Positions 35,127 through 46,754 of a stretch of 64,000 nt of DNA are shown here, in pieces. Within the stretch, counting starts at the first letter, position 1. Each line of letters starts with the position of its first letter. The notes under the pieces are model-generated. The model saw only the letters and a program-made list of their open reading frames with translations. It had not been told where the DNA came from and ran no database searches. The translations under genes and the position numbers were made by a program. The DNA is from Aspergillus flavus (taxonomy: Eukaryota; Ascomycota; Eurotiomycetes; Eurotiales; Aspergillaceae), in contig NC_092409.1 in NCBI RefSeq assembly GCF_009017415.1, forward strand, positions 3,658,001-3,722,000, in the 5' to 3' direction.

Positions 35127-36596
35127 CTATACCTTTTTCCCAGCGGCAAACCCGGCCAGGACTACTCTCGCCGCCACAAAGAAGAATACACTTCCCACCA
35201 TCATGGCGCCCGCAAACACCTGCAAGCCCCAATAGGTCCCGTTCTGTCGACTCAAGATCGCCCCAGCAATGGGACTCCCCGTGAGCGAAGCGATACTGAT
35301 ACAAGTGAACAGAACGCCCTGACGAACCCCAGTCTTGGTCACGTCGGGAGAGATCTGGCTCAGAAGGGCAGGTACCATGCCGACGAACGCCCCCGAGGCA
35401 AATCCATACAGCAAGCTGAAGACGATGTAGATGGCTGCACTGCCGGGGGCAAGAAGGGTACCGGGAAGCCATAAGACCAGCAAAACCACGGCGGACAGGG
35501 CACACATGGCAATCATGACATTGAATCGGCCCAGTTTGTCCCCAAGATAACCAGGCAGGATTCGACCCGGAAGGCTACGCAAGTTAATCAAGCTTCCTCG
35601 TAAAAGCAATAAAAATATGAAACTTACCTTGCAGCATTGAGGATAGTCAACAAGTACCCAGCCAATTCACGATCCACGCCATCCTCCTGCGCCTCCACAA
35701 TAACATAGTTGATGGGGACAAACATGGCGAAAAACCCACAACAGGCAGCCAGCATGAGCAGAATAAACGGCACCTCCGAAAAGGGGCCAATGTAATCCGT
35801 AAGCTTGACAGGTCGTGGGACGGGCGCAATTCTCGACCGGACGGTCAGGTTGGCAATGATCAGCATGGCCAGGACCATGAACCCCGAGATACGCAGGGAC
35901 CATCCAAATCCGATCCGCGGCAGGAGTCGAGACAGCATCGTTGGAAACACGACCCCACCGAGTGAGGAGCCGCTAGACACAATCCCAAAGGCCAGGGCCC
36001 GCCGCTTATCGAACCAGGTCGCTGTGCAGGAGAGCGCGGGGTAGAAGACAAAACTGGCGCCAAGCGGGCTGCAGATACCCTGAGCTAGAATGAACTGATA
36101 ATACTCCTTCGAGATGGAGGTCATCATGAGACCGAAGACATGCAGAAACGTCCCAATGAGGAGGAGCCATTTGGGGCCATAATTATCGAAAACCTGAAGA
36201 ATTGATTAATCGAACCACCCGAGCGCAATTAGGGCTTATGGAGGGTCATACCCTTCCAATGACAAGTCCCGCTGCAAAGAGAATAAACGGTTCCAGAGAC
36301 AAGATCCACGAGATGCTGGACGCCGAATAAGTCCGCAATTGATGGACCTGGTAATAATCTTGGAAGATTCCAATGGCTATCACCTGTCAGAGTGAAGCCG
36401 CCACCGGAGAGAAAATCAGGATAGGATCATTCGTACCGTTCACCCAGCCAAAACCACAAAAGAGACAGCACCATGCCCCGGCCACGACTGTCCAGGCGCG
36501 GAAGCCGTGATCCACATGCCTTGTTGTATCCTCCGGAGTTTCAGTGCCAGTGGCAGCCACCGTGCCTTTCAGCTCCGCAGTAGGATTGGTCGCCAT
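35127..36596 (-). CDS. MFS monocarboxylate-type transporter
   Basis: Major-facilitator protein of the MCT/Mch family found in the plasma membrane or vacuole of fungi. Four exons (36437-36596, 36252-36376, 35628-36193, 35127-35574) give 432 aa, with introns of 53-60 bp. A cytosolic N-terminus leads to the first helix at DHGFRAWTVVAGAWCCLF. The rebuilt GWVNAIGIFQDYYQ is the family motif after helix 1, and LNAASLPGRILPGYLGDKLG is the conserved loop between the two six-helix halves. About twelve hydrophobic spans are present. Substrate specificity is not known; fungal members range from carboxylates to riboflavin. It is convergent with the fusion gene at only 50 bp spacing. Confidence 0.88.
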
Positions 36597-37983
36597 GGAT
36601 GGACGCTTGATTGGTCTTCTTCGAACAACTGTACTGCGAGTTGAAAGACACACACGCAGAAAAGAAACAAATTTCGAACTTTAGGTTTCCGTATTCAGTC
36701 ATGAGTTTTCACCACGGCGGCTGAAAGGTATGTGAGCCTCGTGTGCGGAAGCAAGGGCGTAAAATTTTTCTTCCTTCATTTGTTTCCTTGATGGCTTGCC
36801 CCTACCGCGTGTGAGAGCCAGTCGGAGTTAAGGTTAATTGTTAGCCCCCATGAACCAAGCCTTAATACATGCGGACTATAGGGGGATCATTGATCATCCC
36901 CGACCAGAGTTACATCGCGTGGGTCCAGGCCCTGCCTGTTCACTCGTCCAGAGATAGGGGAGCACGGCAGATACGAGGCCGTGCTTTAGCTTAACTGCAC
37001 CTTGAATACTTACCCCCGAGGTGGATTGAAAACTAATAAAATACACGCTACTGCTTACCGAAATTAGACATTGCTCTCTCCTTCCTGATCCTGCTCGAAT
37101 ATTACCTAATGGTGTGGAGGAGGCTCGATTCCCGTGGATTCCAATGTAAGGGTCCTGCAACTCGGATTACGCCGAGAAGGCCCCACAGCCAATCGGGTGG
37201 AGTTGCAGATCCTTAGAGATTAGCCCTAGTTATGTATATCCTCTGATTGACTCGTATGATCATTGATTCCAGGGAGCAGAAAAGAGAGAAGTAGACCCAG
37301 AGTGAGACACGCATTATTGAAATGACATAAGCCGAGAGCACCATAACTACCACATGAGTCTAGTATATCTAAACGGCAAACGATCAGCATAGCAAATGTG
37401 GCCAACAAACTACCAAAGTACAATAAAGAATCTATGAGACTAACAATAATGTCCAGCAATCACCGTATATCTCTGCAAGGAGGCTGCGATTGGGTTCCAT
37501 TTGCACAAACTTAATAAGAATGCTATACTAAAAATATCTCATAAATCACCGCAAGGTCTGGGGAAGACCGGGGTACATTCTGAAGGCCTGGAACAGTATA
37601 GTCCATATACCTCCGTATCTCTCTACGCAGAGAGAATTAGTTGTATATTTTCACAAGGCTAGAGTCTGACAGGCAGCTTACGGTGTCTCACCAGCGAGAA
37701 TCATGAGATCCTATCATTCAAAAGGCTTTCTCGGACATGCAGGAGATCCAGGCGTGCCACGCTACTGCAAAGTCGGCAAGAGCATGCGCTTGAGTTGCGG
37801 AGGCGCTGACGAAACCCTGAAATTCCCTAGGCCCGGTTTGAAACTGTGACGCATATCGATGATTAAGAACGTATTGTAATCGGTATCGAGCAGGGCACTG
37901 TACGGACTTTCTTATAAAAGGCAGCCATTAGACGCGTCGACCATGGTAGGGATGCGGAACGTGACTCTGTGAACGTCGACATA
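36597..37983. promoter_or_regulatory. Long divergent region before the 37984 gene
   Basis: 1.39 kb with no supported gene. A TATA box (TATAAAA, 37913-37919) lies about 65 bp before the ATG of the next gene. Near 36881-36900 a GGGGATCATTGATCATCCCC near-palindrome is present. Confidence 0.45.
37913..37919 (+). promoter_or_regulatory. TATA box of the 37984 gene
   Basis: TATAAAA sits 65-71 bp before the start codon, the usual fungal range for a core promoter. It is flanked by CTT and GGCAG. Confidence 0.5.
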
Positions 37984-39432
37984 ATGGAATCGCTTTTTAC
38001 TGCCGTCCAAACCCTTATTCGTGAGACGCTCAAGGCTCCACGTCCTAAACCAACTCACTCCGATGGCAGGCAATCACCGAACAAACAGCCACACTTAACC
38101 TCCATCTCAGAAATACACCTAACTCCCTTCGAAGAGCTTCCTCCTGCCTACGAGCCTTCAACATGGTGGTTAGACGGCTACTGTCCTGCACATCCCCACT
38201 TCGACAACGCTGATAGAATCCGACTCCGGACGAAGGAAGTTAAGCGTCCCCTACTTCAGTACATTTTAGAAGGATGTCGAGTCCTTCTGGAACGAGCGGA
38301 CAAGAAGTCCCTTCAACTCTCCTTCGATCAACACGAGACGCTGTGGAGGGCCGCCATCTCCGTCCATAAGTTTGGCGTTCTATATCTAGCCACTCGCTCA
38401 GAGTGTCGTGAAGAGTTCCTCCCAGCCGTGGAATCCAACTTAGACCTCTTCAATGAGATGGTCACCTTCCTCTCCCACGATAACAATGCCATCCGTGCCA
38501 TCAACTACGGTGTCCACCGCCTTGTCAACAGCAACACTTTCACAGTCGACTACCAGACCAAACTCGTCCCCCCAACCGCCATATCATCGATTGGCCCCAA
38601 CCACATTGCCGTTCGAGAAAAGGATTTCGAAGGTGATAGTACCGCCATGCTGGACAATTCGTCCGCAATCTGGGACCTCCATGACTTCGCCCACCTTACC
38701 GCTGCTTCTGTATGCCCCGAGCTATACGGCTCTAAATACTTTACACACCTGATCAATCTCCCATCCAAGTTGACGGCTCTGATACGAAGCCCTAAAATGA
38801 AGACGACGGATCCTACGCCCCGCTTTTCAGATGGGGTTGTCTTCAGCGAGCTTCTCACGGTTCTATTCACATCTGAAATTGAGGCCGTACAAAGAGCGGA
38901 GAAAACACATACCTATGTCTCTCTGGTTGATACTTTGGCTGAAGACGTGGCAGATTACCTTATGGGTAAACGTGAGCTTCAACATCTGACGACAGGCGTT
39001 ATGCTAAAGGCAAAGAAGCCCATTAGCGCTGTTCAACTGGCGACCTTGGTACAGAACAAGGCGTATGAGCTGACCGCCAGCGAGATAGAACAGCGAGTGA
39101 TGACGAGAGGAGGTCCTGCCGGGGATTCCAGAGACGTACTCGATGACCGCAGCCCGCTCGAGAGAATCAGATTCCTTGCTCACTGTCGAAGGTGGCTCTA
39201 CTTCGAAGTGAGGAATACAACCAAACACCGAGCCCACAAATTGGCTTACAGGAAGGTAGCCGAGCGTATGCTTGAACAGGGTGATGATGGTTCCATTACC
39301 AACAATGATCGTGTTCTGTTGGAACGGGTTGTAGACCATATTCGCTATGAGGGTTGGGAGAGCAACGGCGTTGTGAATCTTTGGCAGGCGATTATCGATA
39401 TGAATATGGAATCTCAGGCCGCTACGTTGTAA
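37984..39432 (+). CDS. Unrecognised 482-aa protein
   Basis: Single-exon gene starting at the ATG at 37984 (MESLFTAVQTLIRETLKAP); the frame extends only slightly upstream through a GTG. I do not recognise the family. It is a soluble, mixed alpha-helical protein without signal peptide or membrane span. A disordered segment at about 25-50 is followed by an aromatic block YEPSTWWLDGYCPAHPHFDN. The centre holds a possible metal- or active-site cluster AIWDLHDFAHLTAASVCPEL (D, H and H closely spaced) and then LYGSKYFTHLINLPSKL. The C-terminal half is helical (SPLERIRFLAHCRRWLYFEV). It lies in accessory DNA with its own TATA box, so it is probably expressed. It could be an oxygenase-like enzyme, but this is only a guess from the D/H cluster. 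Confidence 0.8.
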   Translation: MESLFTAVQTLIRETLKAPRPKPTHSDGRQSPNKQPHLTSISEIHLTPFEELPPAYEPSTWWLDGYCPAHPHFDNADRIRLRTKEVKRPLLQYILEGCRVLLERADKKSLQLSFDQHETLWRAAISVHKFGVLYLATRSECREEFLPAVESNLDLFNEMVTFLSHDNNAIRAINYGVHRLVNSNTFTVDYQTKLVPPTAISSIGPNHIAVREKDFEGDSTAMLDNSSAIWDLHDFAHLTAASVCPELYGSKYFTHLINLPSKLTALIRSPKMKTTDPTPRFSDGVVFSELLTVLFTSEIEAVQRAEKTHTYVSLVDTLAEDVADYLMGKRELQHLTTGVMLKAKKPISAVQLATLVQNKAYELTASEIEQRVMTRGGPAGDSRDVLDDRSPLERIRFLAHCRRWLYFEVRNTTKHRAHKLAYRKVAERMLEQGDDGSITNNDRVLLERVVDHIRYEGWESNGVVNLWQAIIDMNMESQAATL

Positions 39433-39935
39433 ATATGATAGGATCATGGTTATTTCCTAGAATGCAAATTAGCCATACTCTCTCCTACTACGTGTTGTAT
39501 AGACTTGGGAAATGATGCAAACTGTATGAAACATAAGTAAGCTGTAATAAGTGTTACATACATATCCAAACATAACCAACACTGTCATACGTCCAAACTA
39601 CTTACAAATGGCGAGAAATATCGATCGCTGGCAGTGTAAGATGATTTCTATATAGGATACAGCAAGAATAGACTCACTACATCACAAGAGGCATAGGTGG
39701 TAAGTTGAATGAGCGTTCTATCCCTAACATACGCAAGGACATACAGTAGTTTGGCAGTCCCAGATTCCCCCGTTCAAGCCAGATTTGATCTGTACAGCTT
39801 ACGCACCTATATATGAAGATGCATAGTTATGCTTAGCTACCAGCAGTATGTCCACATGGTATGTTTGAATAGTAAAATCTGGTCTTCTGTTAATAACCTC
39901 TGATATGAATACTTATATAGCTACCAACATCTGAC
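39433..39935. other. Convergent intergenic region
   Basis: About 500 bp of A/T-rich sequence between the 37984 gene and the LITAF gene. Nothing recognised. Confidence 0.4.
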
Positions 39936-40347
39936 CTAATAGACTATAATGCGAGTCGCACCCGATCGTTCCACGACAGCGAGCAGCCTATTGCAATTCC
40001 CGCAATAATGTTCATAATCTTTACAGTTTGGCAAGAGGCAGGGTAAAAGAGCAGCAAATGGGCCCAGGCAAAGACAGCATAGACACGACCAACAACTGCA
40101 GGAAGGTGTTATTATACATACATACTACCAAATGGAAAAACGTAGGGGTGATATACGTAGCTCGCGCCCCAGTAGTCAAATTCACCCGAGTCGTTGTCCG
40201 TGCATGGCAATTTGGGCAATCGATTATAGCAGGGTATGTTGATAAGGCGATCAAAGGTATTACTTGCGGAGACACTCCTGTTAAGGGAATTTGTGATGAG
40301 ACTGACTGAATCGGAGGTGGTGACGTTGGGGCTGGGTTTTCTTTCAT
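39936..40347 (-). CDS. Small LITAF-domain zinc-ribbon membrane-associated protein
   Basis: Two exons, 40157-40347 and 39936-40095, are joined across a 61-bp intron and give 116 aa. The unspliced frame hides the second half. The LITAF domain reads YPAIIDCPNCHARTTTRV with C44 and C47, a Cys-rich hydrophobic centre CLCCLCLGPFAALLPCLLPN (70-87 region), and the second knuckle CKDYEHYCGNCN with C95 and C98. LITAF/SIMPLE proteins insert the hydrophobic centre into endosomal or lysosomal membranes while the two CxxC halves bind one zinc. The N-terminus is Pro/Ser-rich as usual. The ATG at 40347 (MKENPAPTSPPP) is chosen; an in-frame ATG at 40398 would add 17 residues. The role in fungi is poorly known. 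Confidence 0.85.
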
Positions 40348-41648
40348 ACTGATATATTGTGAGCTTGTAAGCGGGTTTAGTCTAGTAGTATAGAACATAG
40401 GAATAGGTATTATTCAGGGATTTCTTTTCATCGGCGCCTACTTATCATTCCCATCATTAGCCCGGCCAGCAGGAGCTGCGCCTGTCTGTCTGTCTCTGTC
40501 TTTATCAGCCTCCAGTATTGATGGTTTCTCGGCCATTAAGAATAAGCTATACGTCGATTTTATTTTGTTTAAGGAAAGAGAATGGGGAAAGTAATTGTTT
40601 GCGTTCTTCTTCTCCGGGGTAAAGCGGAGTTAATAAGCTAATAAATACCCCTAAGTTAGAGGCTTTGCAAAGGTAGATATCTCTCTATACCCTCTTCCCT
40701 CTCTTCCTCCGTCAAATGGAAAAGAATTCCTTTGTCATGTCAGTGGGTGCTCTACGATCTAGTCCACTAGAAAAGTCAATGCCCACCAGGAACCTTGGTT
40801 CTGCATGTTCTGGATAAGTCCAGGATCAATGAGACAGCGTAATCCAGCCAGATATAATGAGTGGTGTGATTTTGTCTTAGGTGGCCTCGCCTACCATTAC
40901 CAAATGGGCCAACCAATCTGTATGGCTAGACTTTCGTTCGGATTATTGTGGCCTGCGAGGTTCTAGATTATCGTATCTTTCATCCTGGTATCATAGAAGG
41001 GTATTATTACCTTGTATGTATAAAACGGGTATTTTACCGCGCCAGTCAGATTAAGTTCAGTATCTCATTTGATAAGGGTTTGAAAGAGTCTCTGCATAGA
41101 AGGCAATAATGAGTAGAAAAAGTACAACAGAGTATAATACGATATTGTAAATGGCAGTGACTTTTTTATAACTAGCCGTTTATTCAAGTGGTAGTTCATT
41201 TATGAGCTAGCATCACAAGATATAAATACCTTTCATGACCCACCGGCCGTAACCCTAACACCCGATAGGAGAGACAGCCCTCAATATTAAATCGAGCATC
41301 CAGTTATCCCCACTCGCAACTACTATCAGAAATCCAGTAGTCTCTTAAACAAGCAGTTAAATAAGTGAGCAGTTGCAGGTCAGGTGATGTGGGGTCAAGA
41401 TCGTCCCCCGCATCTTAGGATGATAAGCCGGAATGCCTGAATAGGCAGGTTGGATGAGCACTATATCAGATATAGGATTATAGTGGGGGTTTGAGAATGA
41501 TGATTCTGTATTTAAGTGGAATGTGCACTCATGGTATGCATTATGGTTTCCTATTATTTTATTTAGCGTTGGCTCTGGAGATATATATATCTTTCCATTC
41601 TCCTCCGTACCATCCTCTTTCTGCTGTCAATCTGAATTAACATTTACA
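40348..41648. promoter_or_regulatory. Gene-free divergent region
   Basis: 1.3 kb between the LITAF gene and DUF3445 gene A. It contains a CTGTCTGTCTGTCTCTGTCT microsatellite near 40483-40502. No gene was seen. Confidence 0.4.
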
Positions 41649-42944
41649 ATGTTCAGCTCGAACCTCCCTGTACAGTGGCCGGGATGGTCTACATGTTTCT
41701 ACTTTAGCTTCATCTCCAGCTTCCTATTCTATATAGCAACACGGCAGAAGAAGAATCAATTCACGGATCGCATCGCAAGCAATGACCAAGACGCGGTCAA
41801 GCCAAACAGCTACCCACCAGTCGAGCCTCTCCCAGATTTCGATTGGAAGACAAAAGAGCCGATCAAGATACGGCCCTTCAAGCCGAAATACCATCTTACT
41901 ATGAGTAAGTATGTTTGACATAATAAATCGGACAAGGCTAACCTATCCCCATTCCAGGCATCCAAGAAGGGACAGTCAACGAACTTATCGAAATAGACAT
42001 GAACTATCTCGATCGCATAAACCTCCGAAAGAGAATCATGGCAGAACATCCTGAAACAGTCCTAGCCGCGGAGGATTGTGTCAAGCCCGCGGTCGACGAA
42101 TTTTACACCTGGTTGGTGGGAACATATCTACCCACACGGTACCCTCGAATGTTTCAATTGCTGTCGTCCGATGGGGAGAAGTCGGCATTCTTGCATAGTC
42201 TGGTCACAGATGAGATTTTTTCACTTTCTCCTGAAGGGAACCCCTTGGATACCTTGCGGGTTATGGGCGGTTTGATTGAGGATGACCTCCTTTTTCTAAT
42301 GCCCTCCGATGACGGGGACGGCTTTACACTCAGAGGTTTTGTGACGTGCTTTCCGAATGGCTTCAACACTTCGAAGAAGTTGGGCCTTAAACTCCGGGAT
42401 ATTCATAAACCTGTGCCCCAGTACAAAGAGAAGCTGGAGAAGAGTATGGATCGCTTTTCTCAGAGGCTCGGAGTAGGCAGGTTTATTAAACGCGCTAATG
42501 TGAGTTGATCTGTATCTGTACTTTGTTGTTTGACCTTGGAAAGTCTGTTGGGCTGATCGTTCTCTAGTGGACTATTACGACTACGGACCAACTGTTCACG
42601 CCGGCTGGGAACCACCTTTACGAGGGCGAAGAGATTCCTCAAGAAGAGGTTGATATAAATACTGTGCGTTTCATAGATTTATCTGCATGAAGCGTGGGCT
42701 AACACACCGCTAGGCCCGTGTCCGTGTCGAGAGACAATTTCTGCACCGCTTACCTCAAAGCCATGCTCTACTTTTTTCTTTCAAAACTCTTCTGTACAAG
42801 CTTCCTGAAATTAAGAAAGAAGGGCTCGGGGAGGTCCTTGCCGAGGCAATTGACGGCTTGAAGCAGGGAAATGCCCCTGGATTCCATTTCTATAAACGGG
42901 CTGCGGTTTGGGGAGAATCTGCAAAATCGTATCTTCGAAGCTAA
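41649..42944 (+). CDS. DUF3445 (haem-dependent oxidative N-demethylase alpha-like) protein A
   Basis: Four exons (41649-41904, 41958-42499, 42568-42663, 42714-42944) give 374 aa. An N-terminal membrane anchor (about residues 11-30, STCFYFSFISSFLFYIA) is followed by a Pro-rich linker and the domain start RPFKPKYHLTMSI. Conserved domain blocks follow: EIDMNYLDRINLRKRI, FYTWLVGTYLPTRYPRMFQL, RGFVTCFPNGFNTSKKLGLK, HKPVPQYKEKLEKSMDRF and RVERQFLHRLPQSHALLFSF. The family is named after the alpha subunit of bacterial haem-dependent oxidative N-demethylase; fungal members have no established substrate. The gene lies tail-to-tail with a Zn2Cys6 regulator and near a divergent paralogue at 45114. All splice joins keep the frame and family order. 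Enzymatic activity is inference. Confidence 0.87.
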
Positions 42945-43129
42945 GAGTCGTGAAGTACTCTATATCTAGATTAGCTTCTAGTTGTGTCTTGAGAAGGCGT
43001 TGAGCCACGAGAATGTCCTCATAGTATGATATACAACAAAGAGCCTATTCTGGAATATTCATGATTTCTAAGGTGGAAGATTTAGATTAGGCACTATTTG
43101 CGCAACAATATTTCAGGAGCAAGCCCTAA

Positions 43130-44739
43130 TCACATAATGAACCCTTCTACCTTATCCACTAATGTCTGCGTCCAATTCGTCCCTGGAGGTTCCTGCCATA
43201 TATCTCCCAGCAGCTTGATCGCATAGAGCGGGCTTCCAAAGCCCGTACAATCCCAGAGATTCTGTAACTGCATGGTGACAAACTCCCTGTCTTGCTCGGA
43301 CGAGCACTCCGCCCCGACTATAAAAAATGGCCAAATCAGAATATGGCCCCCGGGTGAAGTTGCATTATAAGAAGCGGTGTCTGCCAGGAACTGTTGAACC
43401 AGTTCCTTGATCACCTGGTTTGGCATGTTGGTTGCCCGACTCAAGTATATTTGAGCTGCCGTGCGGATGAGATTGGCTAATTTGAAAATGAAGGAAGAAT
43501 ACTCCGGGTGGATTTTGAGACAGCTAAACAAGAAGTCCAGGTCTTTGTTAGACATATTTTCGAGACTTTTGGCTGCGGAAAGACCCATCACTAAGGGTCC
43601 TGCATATAGAGACATCCTGTGATATAGCTGTAAGCGTAAGGTTTAAAAGGGTTGAAGGGTTTATGGGAAGGCTGTGAGTACTTTCTTATCTGTTGCATCA
43701 GGAATGTTCCTAGAGGTTCTGTCTCGGCTAGGTCTGAACATTGTTGTGATTCTATGAAGCTCTTCATCATTCGGAGGAGAATATGAAAGTCTGTTCCCAC
43801 TATGATCATCTGCTCTACAAGAAGAAGGACCATGGTTGACAGACTCGAGTAATCGATCGACTTGTTCGGGTATTCTGCGGTACTCCGCTGATTTAATCCT
43901 CGAATGGCAGCCATTCGATACTTGGAAGCCAGTGGCTTCCATTCACAATGCTTTAAAGAGATATGGGAAGCGGCGGCGGCTAAAACTGCGCTTTTGACGG
44001 TTTGGTCTTGTTCCGACAAAGGTAAAATTAGATCTCGATAGCCGTTGAAGACGGTGTTGAAGGGGCCCATTGCTGGTGCAACTTTCTCCGAAACTGTTGC
44101 TACTTAGATTCTATCCGCCATTGTCAATCAAGGAGAAAAGGACTGACAGTATTTGAGTAGAGATCGAGACTGGTGGTCAATATGATCCAAGCCCCGGGAC
44201 GGGGTAATGTCAAAGGAAGAATTGCTCGACTTGTGTGATGATATGTCATTATTCAGTATTCGAAAGCGAAGTGGTTGTTTGTGCCCATGACCCTTATCCC
44301 TCGGAGAGCTGATATCATTACAATCTGTAGAATCAGCAGACATTTGGTGTACTGTTAAGCGATCCGGTGATTGGAGCGAGGTGCCAGAACTGCCGGATGA
44401 AAGAATTAACAGTGCCCGACAAAAGAGCAATGGTATAGGTCCCACTTTGCATCTGGCACAGGCATCGACCTCCCTGCCAACTTCCCCCTCGATGCAACTC
44501 CTTCTATGAACCGATACCGTACCCCGAGACCGGAACATGGGATCCCCTTTTTGACGCACTTCTGGCATGGGGTGCCACGGTCACAGTTAAGACGGCGCTG
44601 GGAGCAATTATAGCAACCTGTAGAGGGTATGAGTGAATCGCAACTTTTGCTGAATGAAGATATTACCCTTTACTCTCCATGGCTTTTTCTTGGGGCGCTG
44701 GTTTCCGGTCTTTAGAGGGGGGTCATCGAAAGCAAGCAT
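43130..44739 (-). CDS. Zn2Cys6 transcription factor between the DUF3445 genes
   Basis: Five exons (44667-44739, 44446-44617, 44148-44389, 43682-44099, 43616 down to 43130) give 463 aa, with introns of 48-65 bp. The binuclear cluster has C26, C29, C36, C42, C45 and C52 in CYNCSQRRLNCDRGTPCQKC and VKKGIPC, with the usual spacing, after a basic segment RPKKKPWRVKG. It is followed by GLGVRYRF, typical of the group with a fungal-specific regulatory domain of the PF11951 type. That domain then runs from LLKYSTVSEKVAPAMGPFN and YRDLILPLSEQDQTVKSAVL to the C-terminus. Position between the two DUF3445 paralogues suggests it controls them; this is inference. The second donor (GTGGGA) and the fourth (GTACTC) are unusual, but they alone restore the frame. 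Confidence 0.83.
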
Positions 44740-45113
44740 TTCTGAGCGGCCAGGTCAGAGAGACTCAATGAGAGCTGGTAAGCTTTGCTGGTGACAAGGC
44801 TATAGTGAACGAAGGCAGTTTAGTTACTTGAATATTCCATATCGTTATCAATGGACCTTCCCCGCATTGGCGATTAGGGTTGAGGGGCGCTATTCCGGAT
44901 TAGTGCAATAAAATGAGCACTTCGAGATAAGCTTCAGCTTCTACATCATTCGTTGTATCGACGAACTGTGGTAGTCAAGATGGTCTTCAGTTTAGCATGC
45001 TGTATGTAGTTCTGAATTACAGAAAGATCAATTGCGAAGAACAATAAACATAACATGTAATGGATCTGCAAACTAGTCTCCTGTCATGCTCACCAAGAGT
45101 TGCAGCAACACGG
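44740..45113. other. Spacer between regulator and DUF3445 gene B
   Basis: 374 bp lying upstream of the regulator start and downstream of gene B's stop. It contains the presumed promoter of the Zn2Cys6 gene. No gene was seen. Confidence 0.4.
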
Positions 45114-46754
45114 TCACTGCGTTTCCTTTAGGCTCTGATTGGCATTCCAGCGCTCTTCCCATCCAGGGTAGTAAGGGTAGTTATCTAAGGTCGCAGGTTG
45201 CCAATCTTCGGGAATAATACCTTGCTCTTTTTGCTCCCTCTCCCAGAGCTCCAGTGCAGGCAGGATAGTCGCCTCAGTATGCCATATATTCTTGTGCTTC
45301 AACAAATTTGGCTTGACTTCTCTATAGTTCTTTAGAAAGAGGGAAGGTATGTACGGCTCATTCTGGAATTGGGTCACCGGAGTGAACAACACTCTAAAGC
45401 TGAACACCATAGCAGCGGATACCGGGAGGCGTCGGAGAGTTTGCCAGTCAACGCGGAGGTGGTATCGGTCCAGCGCAATATCTGGGTCTTGCGTTTCATG
45501 GCGAAGGGCGATTGGATCCCCAGGGGGGATGTGGATTGGTTGATCAATCTCGATACCCCATGATCCACGTTGGATGAGCCTATCCGTGGGCATCTTTGCG
45601 AAAAATCTGCGATGTTGGTTAGTGATATCAGCATAGTCGAAACCATCTCCACTGCCTACCTATTCATAGAGAATTGTAATTTCTCTCCGTAATCTGGAAC
45701 TGGCTCATGAATTTCGTCTATATTTTTGCCCAATTTCAAACCAAGGGACCAGCCGAGAGAGCTACAGATGATACCAGCTCGCAAGACATATGCACCAGTT
45801 TCTGGGTCCCTCAACATAATAGCGAAATCTTCAGGAACGTTATTCAAAAGAACATTCAGAGGGTGGATGAGGCGGAGGTCGGTCTCGGTTCCGATAATAT
45901 CGTTCCGTAAGATAGACTGATCGTTGAGAAGCTGGAAATAGTGGGGATATCGTGCACAAAGAAATTGCAATACCATCTCCATCAATTCTCGGCAGGCATG
46001 CTGGGATCCCGGAAGGTAGTCCAGGACCGATTTACCGTGACGCATGTAAAGTTCCTGCCTCTGCTGGATGCGTAATGTATAATTCCGATCTAGTTCGAGC
46101 CAGTGATCGGGATCTAGCTTGTTTAGAGCTGATTTATCAGCACATGGTTCGCTGCCGTACAGTTATAGTAGGAACAAACTCACCCATCGTCTGATTATAT
46201 GGCCACCTGATAGGTCTATAAGGTCGAGCAATGGCTGTATGTATGTTGAGGTCTGGCTGTGGCTCAGGTAAACGGACACCACTAAGCGTGGCGTAGTCTG
46301 GAAAGCGGCCCAGAGATATCATGTCGTCGTTAGAGAATCCAGTGGGGGAACAGAAAGTTCCATGGAGATCTTTGATATTGCTGTCCACTGGTATATGCTT
46401 CTGGAGTATCTCAGTGGTTGAAGGGGCTATCTCTTCTAAGCTAGCGGCCCTAGCATCCAGCAGAGGAGACGCTGCCTGTCGGCGACTTGGAGGTACCACT
46501 GATTTATATGACACTTGTCCTGGAGTAGAAGATATCTTCTTCTCGGCATTCAAAGGGGGTTGGCGTACTCTAGACGAGGAATGTCCTAGACGGCTAAACA
46601 TCACCAATAGACGTTTTCTGTTCGTGAAGCACACATAGGCAACAAATGTCAGTGCCGATAACAGCACAAGGTTACCTGTGATATGCCTGTCCTTTGAGTC
46701 CCGGTTGTGAAAAACTAAAAGACGAAACAAAGGATTAACATATTCCTTGGTCAT
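45114..46754 (-). CDS. DUF3445 protein B (divergent paralogue)
   Basis: Three exons (46184-46754, 45660-46128, 45114-45606) give 510 aa. The N-terminus has a membrane helix at about 27-43 (GNLVLLSALTFVAYVCF). A 140-residue Ser/Pro-rich linker follows, and then the domain begins at RPYRPIRWPYNQTMALNKL. Domain blocks match protein A in order: WLELDRNYTLRIQQRQELY, FLCARYPHYFQLL, LRAGIICSSLGWSLGLKLGK, HEPVPDYGEKLQFSMNRFF, then HLRVDWQTLRRLPVSAAMVF and FSFRVLFTPV. The last part carries VDWQTLRRLP where protein A has VERQFLHRLP, so the usual ERQ-like signature is altered. Identity with A is low, so this is an old duplication or an independent acquisition. The start is the first ATG in the frame. 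Confidence 0.85.
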
